A stretch of DNA of 64,000 bases from Streptococcus constellatus subsp. constellatus (GTDB taxonomy: Bacteria; Bacillota; Bacilli; Lactobacillales; Streptococcaceae), in assembly GCF_023167545.1 (NCBI RefSeq), contig NZ_AP014647.1, positions 310,001 to 374,000 on the forward strand, in the 5' to 3' direction. The position numbers and the translations under genes are program-made. The notes under the pieces were generated by a model that searched no databases, had not been told where the DNA came from, and worked only from the letters and a program-made list of their open reading frames with translations. Each line of letters begins with the position of its first letter. Position 1 is the first letter of the stretch. This document shows positions 33,710 through 43,085 of the stretch, piece after piece.

Positions 33710-34372
33710 ATGAGAAAAACATTGTTTGGAGTGGGGCTTTTGGTATTAGCCGGCTGGGTGCTGCTACAAGGAAATTTTGGTATTCCGCTTATTGATTTCA
33801 ATTTTTGGCCAATGCTTGTTGTGCTTGGATTTGCTTACTTTGCAATTGAAAATTTTTGGAGAGGAAATTTATCTGGCGGGATTATTTTAGCCATTATTTC
33901 CTTAATCGTTGCAAATAGCAGCTATCATTTTTTGCCCATCTCATCTGGAACGATTTTCCTAGCAGGGATTTTGGCTTCTATTGGTATTGGATTGATTTTC
34001 AAACCAAAACGAATTTGGGGTATTTATCATGGTCAAAATGCTCGTCGTGTCATAAATGGAGACATCAATTTTGGAAGTGGTACACGCTATATCCATTCGG
34101 ATGATTTTACTTATGAAACACTAGATTGTGCTTTTGGGAATGCTACGGTTTATTTTGACAATGCTATCATTAAAGGAGACTCTGCAACTTTTGATATTGA
34201 TGTATCTTTTGGGAATGCTACATTATATGTACCAAGTAATTGGCGTGTAGAGTTAGATGTGGATAATGCTTTTGGTACAGTGACGAATCCCCGTAATATC
34301 AATGAGAAAGATAAGACTCTTTATGTAAAAGGAGATGTATCTTTTGGTCGCTTAGGAATTATTTATATTTAA
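33710..34372 (+). CDS. LiaF-like four-segment membrane protein
   Basis: The 220-residue product has about four hydrophobic segments in the first 105 residues (LFGVGLLVLAGWVLL; FWPMLVVLGFAYFAIEN; SGGIILAIISLIVAN; GTIFLAGILASIGIGLIF). A soluble C-terminal domain follows, with repeated FGNATVYFDNA / FGNATLYVPS / NAFGTV / SFGRLGII, the beta-helical pattern of the LiaF/VraT C-terminal domain (DUF2154). In LiaFSR, LiaF inhibits a two-component kinase. Here the partner is a LytTR protein, so it is probably the membrane inhibitor of that regulator. This is inference from gene order. Confidence 0.82.
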   Translation: MRKTLFGVGLLVLAGWVLLQGNFGIPLIDFNFWPMLVVLGFAYFAIENFWRGNLSGGIILAIISLIVANSSYHFLPISSGTIFLAGILASIGIGLIFKPKRIWGIYHGQNARRVINGDINFGSGTRYIHSDDFTYETLDCAFGNATVYFDNAIIKGDSATFDIDVSFGNATLYVPSNWRVELDVDNAFGTVTNPRNINEKDKTLYVKGDVSFGRLGIIYI

Positions 34373-34506
34373 AATTTAAGAAAGTCATTGATCTACTTGA
34401 ATTTTGAAATATAAGAAAAATAGTCTTGCAAAATCTTAAAAATTGTGATAAAATTTTACGGTATGTGGTATAAAGCCCGTGAAACTAATCAGGAGGACAA
34501 GTATAA

Positions 34507-34695
34507 ATGGCAAAAGTATGTTACTTTACAGGTCGTAAAACTGTATCAGGAAACAACCGCTCTCACGCAATGAACCAAACAAAACGTACTGTGAAACCAA
34601 ATCTTCAAAAGGTGACAATCTTAGTTGATGGTAAACCTAAGAAAGTTTGGGCTTCAGCACGTGCCCTTAAATCTGGCAAAGTTGAACGCGTTTAA
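34507..34695 (+). CDS. rpmB: Ribosomal protein L28
   Basis: The 62-residue basic protein matches bL28: [21 protein letters not shown], then [10 protein letters not shown] and [12 protein letters not shown]. It has a single Cys (Cys5), so the paired-cysteine zinc form is absent. CAGGAGGAC precedes the ATG. Monocistronic, with its own terminator. Confidence 0.97.
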   Translation: MAKVCYFTGRKTVSGNNRSHAMNQTKRTVKPNLQKVTILVDGKPKKVWASARALKSGKVERV

Positions 34696-34706
34696 TTAAC
34701 GAAAGG

Positions 34707-34735
34707 ATGGACCTTTGAGAGGTTCATTTTCTTTT
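34707..34735 (+). terminator. Terminator after rpmB
   Basis: ATGGACCT, loop TTGAG, AGGTTCAT with one G-T pair, then TTTCTTTT. Confidence 0.75.
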
Positions 34736-34888
34736 GCATAAGAAAGCGGATTACGGATATGTTTGTTTTAAGATAAGTAAAAGAAACATTCCATATTGAT
34801 TGAATCCTTTTTAATGATGTACTCTCTCTTGTACAGTCCGCGTAAAATATGGTAAAATAAACTATAAAATACTTTTGAGGTAGAAATT

Positions 34889-35254
34889 ATGACTGTAAAA
34901 ATCAATACAAAAGATGGTCAAATCGAGCTGACAGATGATGTTATTGCGACAATCGTTGGCGGAGCGGCAACTGAAATTTTTGGTGTAGTCGGAATGGCCA
35001 GTAAAAATGCCATTAAGGATAATTTCCAAGCTTTGTTGGGCAAAGAAAATTATGCAAAAGGTGTTGTAGTAAAAACAACGGAAGAAGGAAGCATTGCTGT
35101 TGATGTGTATACAGTTTTGAGCTATGGTACTAAGATAAGTGAAGTGTCTAAAAATATTCAAGAGCGTGTGAAATTCAGTCTTGAGAATCAGCTTGGAATT
35201 ACTGCTGAAACAGTAAATGTCTATATCCAAAATATTAAAGTTGTAGGAGAATAA
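34889..35254 (+). CDS. Asp23/Gls24-family protein
   Basis: This 121-residue cytosolic protein belongs to the Asp23/Gls24 (YloU) family: IELTDDVIATIVGGAATEIFGVVGMASK, then GVVVKTTEEGSIAVDVYTVLSYG and the C-terminal VNVYIQNIKVV. Family members associate with the membrane and with alkaline or envelope stress; in Firmicutes this copy (YloU) is constantly linked to the fakA/yloV gene, as here, two bases downstream. Confidence 0.93.
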   Translation: MTVKINTKDGQIELTDDVIATIVGGAATEIFGVVGMASKNAIKDNFQALLGKENYAKGVVVKTTEEGSIAVDVYTVLSYGTKISEVSKNIQERVKFSLENQLGITAETVNVYIQNIKVVGE

Positions 35255-35256
35255 TC

Positions 35257-36924
35257 GTGTCAAATATTACTACTAGTTTATTTCAAGAAATGGTGCAGTC
35301 TGCATCTACTCGTTTGAATAAACAGGCTGAATATGTCAATTCTTTAAATGTTTTTCCTGTGCCGGATGGTGACACAGGTACCAATATGGGAATGACCATT
35401 GAAAATGGAGCAAAGGAAGTTGCAGATAAATCTGCTTCTACTGTTGGTGAAGTGGCTGGAATTTTTGCTAAAGGTCTCTTGATGGGGGCGCGTGGGAATT
35501 CTGGTGTTATTACTTCACAGCTTTTCCGTGGTTTCTCTCAGAGTGTGAAAGAAAAGGAAGAATTAACAGGACAAGATTTAGCTCTTGCTTTTCAGTCTGG
35601 AGTTGAAGTGGCCTACAAAGCTGTGATGAAGCCTGTTGAAGGAACGATTTTAACTGTTTCTCGCGGGGCTGCAATCGGTGCTAGAAAAAAAGCAGAAGAA
35701 ACAGACGATGCTGTTGAGGTGATGAAGGCAGCTCTTGAGAGTGCTAAGATAGCTCTTGCGAAGACACCAGATATGCTTCCGGTCTTAAAGGAAGTGGGAG
35801 TTGTGGACTCTGGTGGTCAAGGTTTGGTGTTCATCTATGAAGGCTTTTTGGCAGCGTTGACAGGTGAATACATTGCATCCGAAGAGTTTCAGGCAACGCC
35901 TGCAACAATGACGGAAATGATTAATGCAGAGCATCATAAGTCAGTAGCGAGTCATGTGGCAACAGAAGACATCAAATTCGGTTATTGTACTGAAATCATG
36001 GTGGCTTTGAAAAAAGGTCCAACGTATGTAAAAGAATTTGATTATGATGAATTTCGCAATTATTTGAATGAATTGGGGGACTCACTCCTTGTCGTCAATG
36101 ATGACGAAATTGTAAAGGTTCATGTCCACACGGAAGATCCAGGTTTAGTCATGCAGGAAGGCTTAAAATATGGAAGCCTTGTCAAAGTCAAAGTAGATAA
36201 TATGCGCAATCAACATGATGCACAAGTTGAAAAGGAAGAGCGTGAGAACAAGCAAACTGCTGAAGAAAAGGAGTATGCTGTTATTGCAGTTGTGGCTGGT
36301 GAAGGTTTGGCAGAAATCTTTAAGGCACAAGGAGTAGACTACATCATCTCCGGTGGTCAAACGATGAATCCTTCAACAGAAGATTTTATTAAGGCAGTTG
36401 AACAGGTCAATGCTCGCCATATCATTATCTTGCCAAACAATAAGAATATTTTCATGGCGGCACAATCGGCAGCTGAGGTAATTGAACAACCTGCTGCAGT
36501 AATAGAAACAAGAACGATTCCGCAAGGTTTAACAAGCCTATTGGCTTTTGATTCAAGTAAATCTATTGAGGAAAATCATGACCGAATGACGGCTGCTCTT
36601 ACGGATGTGATAAGTGGTAGTGTGACAACAGCTGTTCGCGATACAACGATTGATGGATTGGAAATTCATGAAAACGATAATCTTGGTATGGTAGATGGAA
36701 AAATTGTTGTGTCTAATCCGGATATGTTGACAACATTGAATGAAACATTCAGTAAAATGTTAGATATAGACAGCGAAATTGTGACGATTTACATCGGTGA
36801 AGATGGAAGTGAAGATTTGGCGAATGAATTAGCACAAGATATTACTGAAAAATTTGAAGATGTAGAAGTGGAAATCCATAAAGGTGGACAACCAGTTTAT
36901 CCATATCTTTTTAGTGTTGAATAA
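35257..36924 (+). CDS. fakA: Fatty acid kinase catalytic subunit FakA (DAK2 domain)
   Basis: FakA phosphorylates exogenous fatty acids held by FakB, giving acyl-phosphates for PlsX/PlsY. The 555-residue product (YloV type) has the N-terminal DhaL/DAK2 domain with NVFPVPDGDTGTNM (Mg/ATP site) and GLLMGARGNSGVITSQLFRGF, then a middle domain and a DegV-like C-terminal part (IYIGEDGSED; VEIHKGGQPVYPYLFSVE). It forms an operon with the Gls24-type gene and ends in a strong terminator. The fakB genes are not in this window. Confidence 0.95.
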   Translation: MSNITTSLFQEMVQSASTRLNKQAEYVNSLNVFPVPDGDTGTNMGMTIENGAKEVADKSASTVGEVAGIFAKGLLMGARGNSGVITSQLFRGFSQSVKEKEELTGQDLALAFQSGVEVAYKAVMKPVEGTILTVSRGAAIGARKKAEETDDAVEVMKAALESAKIALAKTPDMLPVLKEVGVVDSGGQGLVFIYEGFLAALTGEYIASEEFQATPATMTEMINAEHHKSVASHVATEDIKFGYCTEIMVALKKGPTYVKEFDYDEFRNYLNELGDSLLVVNDDEIVKVHVHTEDPGLVMQEGLKYGSLVKVKVDNMRNQHDAQVEKEERENKQTAEEKEYAVIAVVAGEGLAEIFKAQGVDYIISGGQTMNPSTEDFIKAVEQVNARHIIILPNNKNIFMAAQSAAEVIEQPAAVIETRTIPQGLTSLLAFDSSKSIEENHDRMTAALTDVISGSVTTAVRDTTIDGLEIHENDNLGMVDGKIVVSNPDMLTTLNETFSKMLDIDSEIVTIYIGEDGSEDLANELAQDITEKFEDVEVEIHKGGQPVYPYLFSVE

Positions 36925-36941
36925 AATCAAAGAATCATTGA

Positions 36942-36969
36942 AAGGCGACTCAACCGAGTCGCCTTTTTT
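36942..36969 (+). terminator. Terminator after fakA
   Basis: AAGGCGACTC, loop AACC, GAGTCGCCTT, then TTTT: a perfect 10-bp stem. Confidence 0.93.
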
Positions 36970-37064
36970 GTGACATTTGTCATGTGAAACGATGACAAAA
37001 TCATCTAGTTGGAATTTTTGACAAAATATATAATAGAATTATCAAAAGGAAAGGCAGCTGGTTT

Positions 37065-37327
37065 ATGAAAAAGATGTTTGATTCTTTTGTTGCTTATGAT
37101 AATGATGTTCAGCTCTCTATATTTTAGTGATTCAGCAATCAATGAGAATTGGTCATTATAATGTAATATCTTGATGAAGACTGATAACGAGTATTCTGTA
37201 CGGCTTGTTCTTTGGAAGTAGGATTTCCAATCAAGATAGGACCGCTGGTATTTTACACTATTTTTGGAGTGTCTTTGCAATCTTGGTTGCTCAGTCTTTA
37301 TGTATGTACTTATCAAGGAGGAAAAAG
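37065..37327 (+). pseudogene. Decayed small membrane-protein gene
   Basis: AAAAGGAAAGG precedes ATG 37065, but the frame MKKMFDSF stops at 37127. One base over, the DNA reads a membrane segment (ILLLLMIMMFSSLYF) followed by SDSAINENWSL and a stop. A third frame then reads ITSILYGLFFGS and ILHYFWSVFAILVAQSLCMYLSRRKK, and runs without a stop into the ATPase gene. Taken together this looks like a two-segment membrane protein broken by at least two frameshifts or stops. The parent family is not recognised. Confidence 0.5.
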
Positions 37328-38203
37328 ATGAATTTGATTGAAGTAAAGGATTTGTCCAAAGAGATTCGTGGGAAAGAAATTTTGAAAAATATTTCTTTTA
37401 CAATTAACGATGGAGAATGTGTGGCGTTGATTGGTCCAAATGGGGCTGGGAAAACGACATTAATGGATTGCTTGTTGGGCGATAAGTTTCTTACAGGTGG
37501 ACAGGTCAGGATTCAGAGTTTGCAGCCGACAAATAATCAATTGAAACAGGTAGTTGCTATTTTGCCACAAGAAAACACAGTCGTGGCAGACTTGAAGGTA
37601 AATGAACTATTAAACTTTTTCCAAAGTATTTACCTAAATAGTCTGAGCAATCAGGAAATTGATGTTCTGTTGAAATTTACGGATAAACAAAAAGAACAGT
37701 TGGCCAGTAAATTATCTGGTGGACAAAAACGGTTACTTTCTTTTGTTTTAGCTCTTATCGGGCGTCCGAAGATACTCTTTTTAGATGAACCAACTTCTGC
37801 TATGGATACTTCTACAAGACAGCATTTTTGGGAAGTTGTGGATGAACTAAAGAAAAATGGTGTGACTATTGTTTATTCTTCTCACTATATCGAAGAAGTG
37901 GAGCATACAGCGGATCGTATTTTGGTGCTACATAAGGGAGAACTAATCCGAGATACGACGCCGTATGCCATGCGTAGTGAGGAACAGGAAAAACACTTCA
38001 CTATTCCACTTTCTTACCGAGCTATTGTAGAAAACTTACCTGAAGCAACCGAAATCGAAATCAAGCAAAGTGCTCTGTCCTTTGCAACTAAAGAGGCCAG
38101 TAAAGTATGGCAAGTCTTGATCCATAATGGCTGTACGATTGAGGAAATTGAAGTACGCAACCGAACGTTGTTGGATAGTATTTTTGAGACAACGCAAGAG
38201 TAA
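37328..38203 (+). CDS. ABC transporter ATP-binding protein
   Basis: The 291-residue ATPase has Walker A GPNGAGKTT, a Q-loop near LPQENT, signature LSGGQKR, Walker B ILFLDEPTSAMD and the switch His in YSSHYIEE. It is of the drug/lipid/antibiotic exporter type (CcmA/NodI-like), with about 60 extra C-terminal residues. ATG 37328 follows AAGGAGG and gives the family N-terminus; the frame open to 37205 is leftover from the decayed upstream gene. It is the first of four co-directional genes (ATPase, permease, histidine kinase, response regulator) that form one export-and-sensing operon. Confidence 0.93.
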   Translation: MNLIEVKDLSKEIRGKEILKNISFTINDGECVALIGPNGAGKTTLMDCLLGDKFLTGGQVRIQSLQPTNNQLKQVVAILPQENTVVADLKVNELLNFFQSIYLNSLSNQEIDVLLKFTDKQKEQLASKLSGGQKRLLSFVLALIGRPKILFLDEPTSAMDTSTRQHFWEVVDELKKNGVTIVYSSHYIEEVEHTADRILVLHKGELIRDTTPYAMRSEEQEKHFTIPLSYRAIVENLPEATEIEIKQSALSFATKEASKVWQVLIHNGCTIEEIEVRNRTLLDSIFETTQE

Positions 38204-38216
38204 AAGGAGATCTATC

Positions 38217-38948
38217 ATGAAATATATGACTAGTTTAATGAAGATTGAGTTAATTTTGATGAAGCGACAAGCAGCTTATTATTTACTGTCTATCGGCTTA
38301 CCCAGTGTTTTTTACTTAATATTTTCTGGTATGATGTCGGGGAATGCACCAGCTAGTGTACTTCAGGCATATCTCTTTTCAATGACTGTTTTTAGTATCA
38401 TGTCTAGCGCCTTCTTTAGTATTCCAAGCACTTTGCAGTCTGATAAAAATAATAACTGGCAAAAAATGATTCAGCACTCGCCGATTTCTATGGTAAAATA
38501 CTATATATCAAAACTCTGTAGTACGCTGTTGACTTTCATGCTTTCCATTATCGTGGTCTTTTCAGTCGGGCATTTTGTACGCGGTGTTGATCTGCCAATG
38601 GTGGACTGGCTCGTTATTGCCTTGATACTTCTGGTGGGAAGTATGGTCTTTATTGCCATGGGTGTATTGGTTAGCCTCTTGCCAAGTGCTCAGCTCATGT
38701 CTGTAGTAGGCAATATCGTCTATATGGCACTGGCTGTTCTGGGCGGGCTATGGTTCCCTCTGACCATGTTCCCAAAATGGCTCCAATCCATCGGTAAGCT
38801 GACGCCAAGTTATCAACTGATGCAGGTCGTGTCTTCTTATCTAGAACACCATCAATTCAATGGTAAGGCCGCTTTGATTGTTCTGATTTATACAGTTTTG
38901 GTTAGCATTCTTGTGTTGCAACTCAAAAATCGAATTGAGGTAAAATAA
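38217..38948 (+). CDS. ABC-2 type transporter permease
   Basis: The 243-residue product has about six hydrophobic segments (for example AAYYLLSIGLPSVFYLIFSG, LVIALILLVGSMVFIAMGVLV, IVYMALAVLGGLWFPLTMF) and the ABC-2 permease feature of a late GLWFPLTMFPKWLQ turn followed by TPSYQLMQ. Together with the ATPase 13 bases upstream it forms an exporter. ATG 38217 follows AAAAGGAG. The substrate is unknown; similar ATPase-permease-HK-RR sets respond to cell-envelope damage or peptides. Confidence 0.9.
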   Translation: MKYMTSLMKIELILMKRQAAYYLLSIGLPSVFYLIFSGMMSGNAPASVLQAYLFSMTVFSIMSSAFFSIPSTLQSDKNNNWQKMIQHSPISMVKYYISKLCSTLLTFMLSIIVVFSVGHFVRGVDLPMVDWLVIALILLVGSMVFIAMGVLVSLLPSAQLMSVVGNIVYMALAVLGGLWFPLTMFPKWLQSIGKLTPSYQLMQVVSSYLEHHQFNGKAALIVLIYTVLVSILVLQLKNRIEVK

Positions 38949-38952
38949 AACC

Positions 38953-40050
38953 ATGTGGGAAAAATTTAAACAAGTCCACTATATGTTTCATATTGCGCTG
39001 GTCTTTATCATCTTTCCAGTGGCGGGAGTGATTAGCGGGGAATACCCGCTTTTCCTCTTGCTCTGGACAGCTACTTTTGTTGTGTCTTACTATGCGGTCT
39101 TGTTAAGTAACCATCGCCTTATCCAGTTTTTTTCTTGGTGGTTCTTGGTAGCTTACATATATTATGGTTCTGTCTGGTTAAATGGAGGGTTTACTTGGTA
39201 CATTTTTTATCTATCTAATCTGCTTATTTACGAACTAGATGATATTTCTTTTAAATCCTGGCGTTTTTTAACCTTTATCGCCTTGCAGCCTATTATTGTG
39301 ATGACTAATTACTTGGTGGGTAATGTTGGTCCAGCAGAGCTACTCTTCTTTGTTGTAACCTTTCTCTTTTCGGATGGCTTGACCTTTGGTCTCCATCGGA
39401 TTCAAATGACAGAGCGGATCAAGGAAGAAAAGGTCAAACAAAATGCCCAGCTGAATCTTTTTCTAGCAGAAAATGAGCGTAATCGGATTGGTCGAGACTT
39501 ACATGATAGTCTAGGGCACACCTTTGCTATGCTCAGTATCAAGACAGAATTGGCGCAACAGTTTCTTCAAATGAAAGCTTATGAGAAAGCTGGCAAAGAA
39601 TTGCAAGAAGTGCATGAAATTAGCAAGCAATCTATGGCGGATGTACGACGAATTATTGATAATCTCAAAACACGAACGTTAGATGATGAATTGGTGACGA
39701 TTCAAGTGATGTTAGAAATGAGTGGGATTCAAGTACAAGTACTGAATCAACTCAATATAGCTAGTATTGCACCAACTATGCAATCAAGCTTAAGTATGGT
39801 TTTACTAGAATTGGCGACGAATATCATCAAACATGCTCAAGCAAGTCATTGTAAAATTCGTTTATATTCTGAAGACAAATGCTTAATTGCTGATGTTGAG
39901 GATAATGGGAAAGGTTTCAAAACTGTCACAGGAAAAGAATTACATTCGGTTCAGGAGCGTGTAGAAGCTTTGTCTGGACAAGTAGAGATTTTAAATTATA
40001 AACAGCCAACTAAGATTCGAGTACATTTGCCAATGGAGGGATACAGATGA
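38953..40050 (+). CDS. Sensor histidine kinase (HisKA_3/NarX-like family)
   Basis: The 365-residue product has five to six N-terminal membrane segments (about 10-150), a coiled linker, and the dimerisation/phosphoacceptor motif [14 protein letters not shown] with the presumed phospho-His184. An HATPase_c domain follows ([25 protein letters not shown]). This is the DesK/LiaS-like membrane-sensor group. The gene overlaps the response-regulator gene by four bases (ATGA), so the two are translationally coupled. Confidence 0.94.
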   Translation: MWEKFKQVHYMFHIALVFIIFPVAGVISGEYPLFLLLWTATFVVSYYAVLLSNHRLIQFFSWWFLVAYIYYGSVWLNGGFTWYIFYLSNLLIYELDDISFKSWRFLTFIALQPIIVMTNYLVGNVGPAELLFFVVTFLFSDGLTFGLHRIQMTERIKEEKVKQNAQLNLFLAENERNRIGRDLHDSLGHTFAMLSIKTELAQQFLQMKAYEKAGKELQEVHEISKQSMADVRRIIDNLKTRTLDDELVTIQVMLEMSGIQVQVLNQLNIASIAPTMQSSLSMVLLELATNIIKHAQASHCKIRLYSEDKCLIADVEDNGKGFKTVTGKELHSVQERVEALSGQVEILNYKQPTKIRVHLPMEGYR

Positions 40051-40646
40051 AATTATTAGTAGCCGAAGATCAAAGTATGTTACGGGATGCTTTGTGCCAA
40101 TTACTAGAAATGCAGCCAGATGTCGAAATGGTTCATCAGGCTTCTAATGGTCAGGAAGCACTGGATCTTCTCCAATCCCAAAATATTGATGTTGCTATTT
40201 TAGATGTGGAAATGCCAGAAAAAACAGGTTTAGATGTTTTAGAATGGGTTAAGGAGCAGCAATCAGTTGTTAAAGTTATCATTGTCACCACGTTTAAACG
40301 TCCGGGCTATTTCGAACGTGCTGTAAAGTCTAATGTAGATGCTTATGTTTTAAAAGAACGCAGCATAGCTGACCTTATGAAAACGATTCAAACAGTATTA
40401 GCCGGAAAAAAAGAATATTCTCCTGAGTTAATGGAAGTCATGATGACAAGTAAGAATCCCTTGTCCAATCAAGAAATTTTAGTTTTGCAAGCAACAGCAA
40501 GAGGCTTATCTAGTAAAGAAATTGCGCAAAAGCTTTATCTATCAAATGGTACCATTCGCAATTATATGTCGAGTATTCTAACGAAATTAACAGCAGAAAA
40601 TCGTTTGGAAGCAGTTCGAATTGCTCAAGAAAATGGTTGGATATAA
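40047..40646 (+). CDS. NarL/LuxR-type response regulator
   Basis: The 199-residue product has a receiver domain ([12 protein letters not shown] acidic pocket; phospho-acceptor Asp53 in [23 protein letters not shown]; Lys in AYVLKERS) and a C-terminal LuxR helix-turn-helix ([38 protein letters not shown]). It is paired with the kinase just upstream and probably controls this ABC exporter operon. Confidence 0.95.
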   Translation: MKLLVAEDQSMLRDALCQLLEMQPDVEMVHQASNGQEALDLLQSQNIDVAILDVEMPEKTGLDVLEWVKEQQSVVKVIIVTTFKRPGYFERAVKSNVDAYVLKERSIADLMKTIQTVLAGKKEYSPELMEVMMTSKNPLSNQEILVLQATARGLSSKEIAQKLYLSNGTIRNYMSSILTKLTAENRLEAVRIAQENGWI

Positions 40647-40774
40647 ATAAGTTTTTGTGAGATATGGATGCAGAGAAATTTAATATAATAACTTAACTAG
40701 CTTTTATCGCTTTTGTTTGATAAACACGTTTAAGTATGCTATAATCTTGAAAAAGAAGATAGGAGTTTCATATC

Positions 40775-41662
40775 ATGTTATTTTTAGTATTGCCAATTAT
40801 TGTTATCGTACTGATTGTTATTCTTTTTAGTTCCTTATATGTTGTTCGTCAACAGTCTGTAGCAATTATAGAGCGCTTTGGTAGATATCAAAAACTTAGT
40901 AATAGCGGAATTCATTTACGCTTGCCATTTGGCATTGATCATATCGCAGCGCGTGTGCAATTACGTCTGTTGCAAAGTGAGATTGTTGTCGAAACGAAGA
41001 CACAAGATAATGTATTTGTCATGATGAATGTTGCAACGCAATATCGTGTGAATGAAAATAACGTAACAGATGCTTACTATAAATTGATTCGTCCAGAAGC
41101 TCAAATTAAGTCTTATATTGAAGATGCCTTGCGGTCATCTGTTCCTAAATTGACATTGGACGAATTGTTTGAAAAGAAAGATGAAATCGCACTTGAAGTA
41201 CAAAAGCAAGTAGCAGAAGAAATGTCTACTTATGGTTATATTATCGTAAAAACCTTGATTACAAAAGTTGAGCCAGATGCAGAGGTTAAGCAATCAATGA
41301 ACGAAATCAATGCTGCTCAACGGAAACGTGTCGCTGCTCAAGAATTAGCTGAAGCCGATAAAATTAAAATTGTCACTGCTGCAGAAGCAGAAGCAGAAAA
41401 AGATCGTCTTCATGGTGTTGGGATTGCAGAACAGCGTAAAGCGATTGTGGATGGCTTGGCAGACTCTATCAAAGAGTTAAAAGGTGCAAATGTTGAATTG
41501 AAAGAAGAACAAATCATGTCAATTCTTTTAACCAACCAATATCTTGATACATTGAATAATTTTGCAGATAATAAGGGAAATAATACAATTTTCTTACCAG
41601 CCAATCCTGACGGAGTAGAAAGTATCCGAACGCAAATTTTATCAGCTCTTAAAGCAAAATAA
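40775..41662 (+). CDS. SPFH/Band 7 (stomatin-like) membrane protein
   Basis: The 295-residue product has one N-terminal membrane segment (about 1-24, LFLVLPIIVIVLIVILFSSLY) followed by an SPFH domain: VVRQQSVAIIERFGRYQKL, LPFGIDHIAARVQLR, EIVVETKTQDNVFVMM, and then the coiled-coil AAQRKRVAAQELAEADKIKIVTAAEAEAEKDRL. Such proteins form membrane microdomain scaffolds (flotillin/stomatin group), often with a protease partner; none is adjacent here. GATAGGAG precedes the ATG. Confidence 0.93.
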   Translation: MLFLVLPIIVIVLIVILFSSLYVVRQQSVAIIERFGRYQKLSNSGIHLRLPFGIDHIAARVQLRLLQSEIVVETKTQDNVFVMMNVATQYRVNENNVTDAYYKLIRPEAQIKSYIEDALRSSVPKLTLDELFEKKDEIALEVQKQVAEEMSTYGYIIVKTLITKVEPDAEVKQSMNEINAAQRKRVAAQELAEADKIKIVTAAEAEAEKDRLHGVGIAEQRKAIVDGLADSIKELKGANVELKEEQIMSILLTNQYLDTLNNFADNKGNNTIFLPANPDGVESIRTQILSALKAK

Positions 41663-41770
41663 AGAATATTCTGAATTATTTTATTCGTCAAAATAAGTTG
41701 TCTTTTCCATTGACAAAACAAATAAAAACATTTAAAATGTTTAGTTAGAAATAATAAATAGGAGAAGGAA

Positions 41771-41986
41771 ATGGCTAAATCTAACTTTGAAAAAGTAGAA
41801 TCAGTTGTTAGCTGGGTTCGTGATAAAAAAATCACGGGTTATCGCATCAGTAAAGAAACGAACGCTCGTGAAATGTCTATCATTGCTCTTGCTCAAGGAC
41901 GTGCTAAAGTGAAGAATATTTCATTTGAAACCGCTCTCGGATTGATTGATTTTTACGACAAAAATCACGAAAAATTTGAAAACTAA
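41771..41986 (+). CDS. Small HTH-like protein, unknown function
   Basis: The 71-residue product is soluble and helical. VVSWVRDKKITGYRISKETNAREMSIIALAQGRAKVKN has the rhythm of a short helix-turn-helix, so it may bind DNA. A strong Shine-Dalgarno (AGGAGAAGG) and a terminator right after it support a real, separately controlled gene. No family with known function is recognised. It lies about 110 bases after the SPFH gene. Confidence 0.8.
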   Translation: MAKSNFEKVESVVSWVRDKKITGYRISKETNAREMSIIALAQGRAKVKNISFETALGLIDFYDKNHEKFEN

Positions 41987-41999
41987 TCATCGAATTTTT

Positions 42000-42024
42000 A
42001 GCAGGCTGGCAGCCTGCTTTTTTT
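42000..42024 (+). terminator. Terminator after the small HTH-like gene
   Basis: GCAGGCT, loop GGC, AGCCTGC, then TTTTTTTT. Confidence 0.93.
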
Positions 42025-42298
42025 ATTTACTATCGTACAATAATGTGGTTTGAGATTAAAGTAATGAATAATTATATATAAAAAAACTTATTTATTCAAA
42101 AAATACCATACGCTTTAAACGAATATTTTTACAAAAAAATCATAAAACGCTTTCTTTTATAGATTATATTATAAAAAATATTCCAAAAAATTAGAAATTT
42201 ACTTTTTTATAGTATATTTTCTAAGAAATATATATTCAAACGTTTTGTTTTGTTTGAATAAAAATTAGTTTTCAAAAGAGATAGTAACTATTTTGGAT
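42025..42298. other. AT-rich interval between convergent genes
   Basis: About 270 bases of very AT-rich DNA with closed frames. The only structure noticed is ATTCAAAC-N10-GTTTGAAT near 42233-42258, a perfect 8-bp inverted repeat without T-run. No gene recognised. Confidence 0.4.
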
Positions 42299-42337
42299 AG
42301 AAAAAAAGACGAGGCTTGATGTTTTAGTCTCGTCTTT
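42298..42337 (-). terminator. Terminator of the minus-strand amino-acid ABC operon
   Basis: On the minus strand AAAGACGAG and CTCGTCTTT form a perfect 9-bp stem, followed by a T-run (A-run at 42298-42304 on the plus strand). Confidence 0.85.
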
Positions 42338-42344
42338 CCTATTT

Positions 42345-43085
42345 TTATCGTAAATAGCGTTGTAAGAATTCTTTCGTACGTTCTTTTTTAGGATGAGTGA
42401 AAATATCATCTGGTTTACCTTCCTCAGCAATGATGCCTTTGTCCATGAAAATGACACGGTTTGAAACATCACGCGCAAATTCCATTTCATGGGTGACGAC
42501 AATCATGGTTAAACCTTCTTGAGCAAGGTCTTTCATAATTTTTAGTACTTCACCGACCATTTCAGGGTCGAGGGCTGATGTTGGTTCGTCAAATAAAATG
42601 GCATCTGGATTCATAGATAAGGCGCGTGCAATAGCGACACGTTGCTTTTGTCCACCAGAGAGTTGTTTTGGCTTTGCTTGCCAATAAAGCTCGCCCATAC
42701 CGACTTTTTCAAGATTATCTTTGGCAATTTTTTCAGCCTCTGCGCGTTCTCTCTTGAGAACGGTTGTCTGTCCAACAATAGTATTTTCAAGAACATTGAG
42801 ATTTTCAAAAAGATTGAAACTTTGGAAAACCATCCCCAATTTTTCACGGTAGTGGGTGAGATTATACTTTTCTTCTAGCACATTTTCTCCACGGTAAAGG
42901 ATTTCACCGCCACTTGGTTCTTCGAGGAGATTGATAGAGCGCAAGAAAGTTGATTTTCCGCTACCAGAGCTTCCAATGATAGAGATAACTTCGCCGGAGT
43001 GGACAGTGAGAGAAATATCTTTTAAAACTTCATTTTGGCCATAAGATTTTTTGAGATGCTTAATTTCTAAAATGATATCACTCAT
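42345..43085 (-). CDS. Polar amino-acid ABC transporter ATP-binding protein
   Basis: The 246-residue ATPase of the GlnQ/HisP type has Walker [10 protein letters not shown], the Q-loop MVFQSFNLF, signature LSGGQKQR, Walker [18 protein letters not shown] and switch VTHEMEFA. It partners the fused binding-protein/permease just upstream, whose stop overlaps its start by four bases. Together they form a complete importer, probably for glutamine, glutamate or another polar amino acid. Confidence 0.94.
   Translation of the reverse strand: MSDIILEIKHLKKSYGQNEVLKDISLTVHSGEVISIIGSSGSGKSTFLRSINLLEEPSGGEILYRGENVLEEKYNLTHYREKLGMVFQSFNLFENLNVLENTIVGQTTVLKRERAEAEKIAKDNLEKVGMGELYWQAKPKQLSGGQKQRVAIARALSMNPDAILFDEPTSALDPEMVGEVLKIMKDLAQEGLTMIVVTHEMEFARDVSNRVIFMDKGIIAEEGKPDDIFTHPKKERTKEFLQRYLR

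Noticed and set aside
37005..37316. 103-codon minus-strand frame upstream of the ABC ATPase
   Set aside because: It lies opposite the decayed plus-strand membrane gene, has no ribosome site or recognised similarity, and would oppose the operon.
41410..41835. 141-codon minus-strand frame opposite the SPFH gene end
   Set aside because: Antisense to a clear SPFH coding region and across the intergenic region; no ribosome site and no protein-like pattern.
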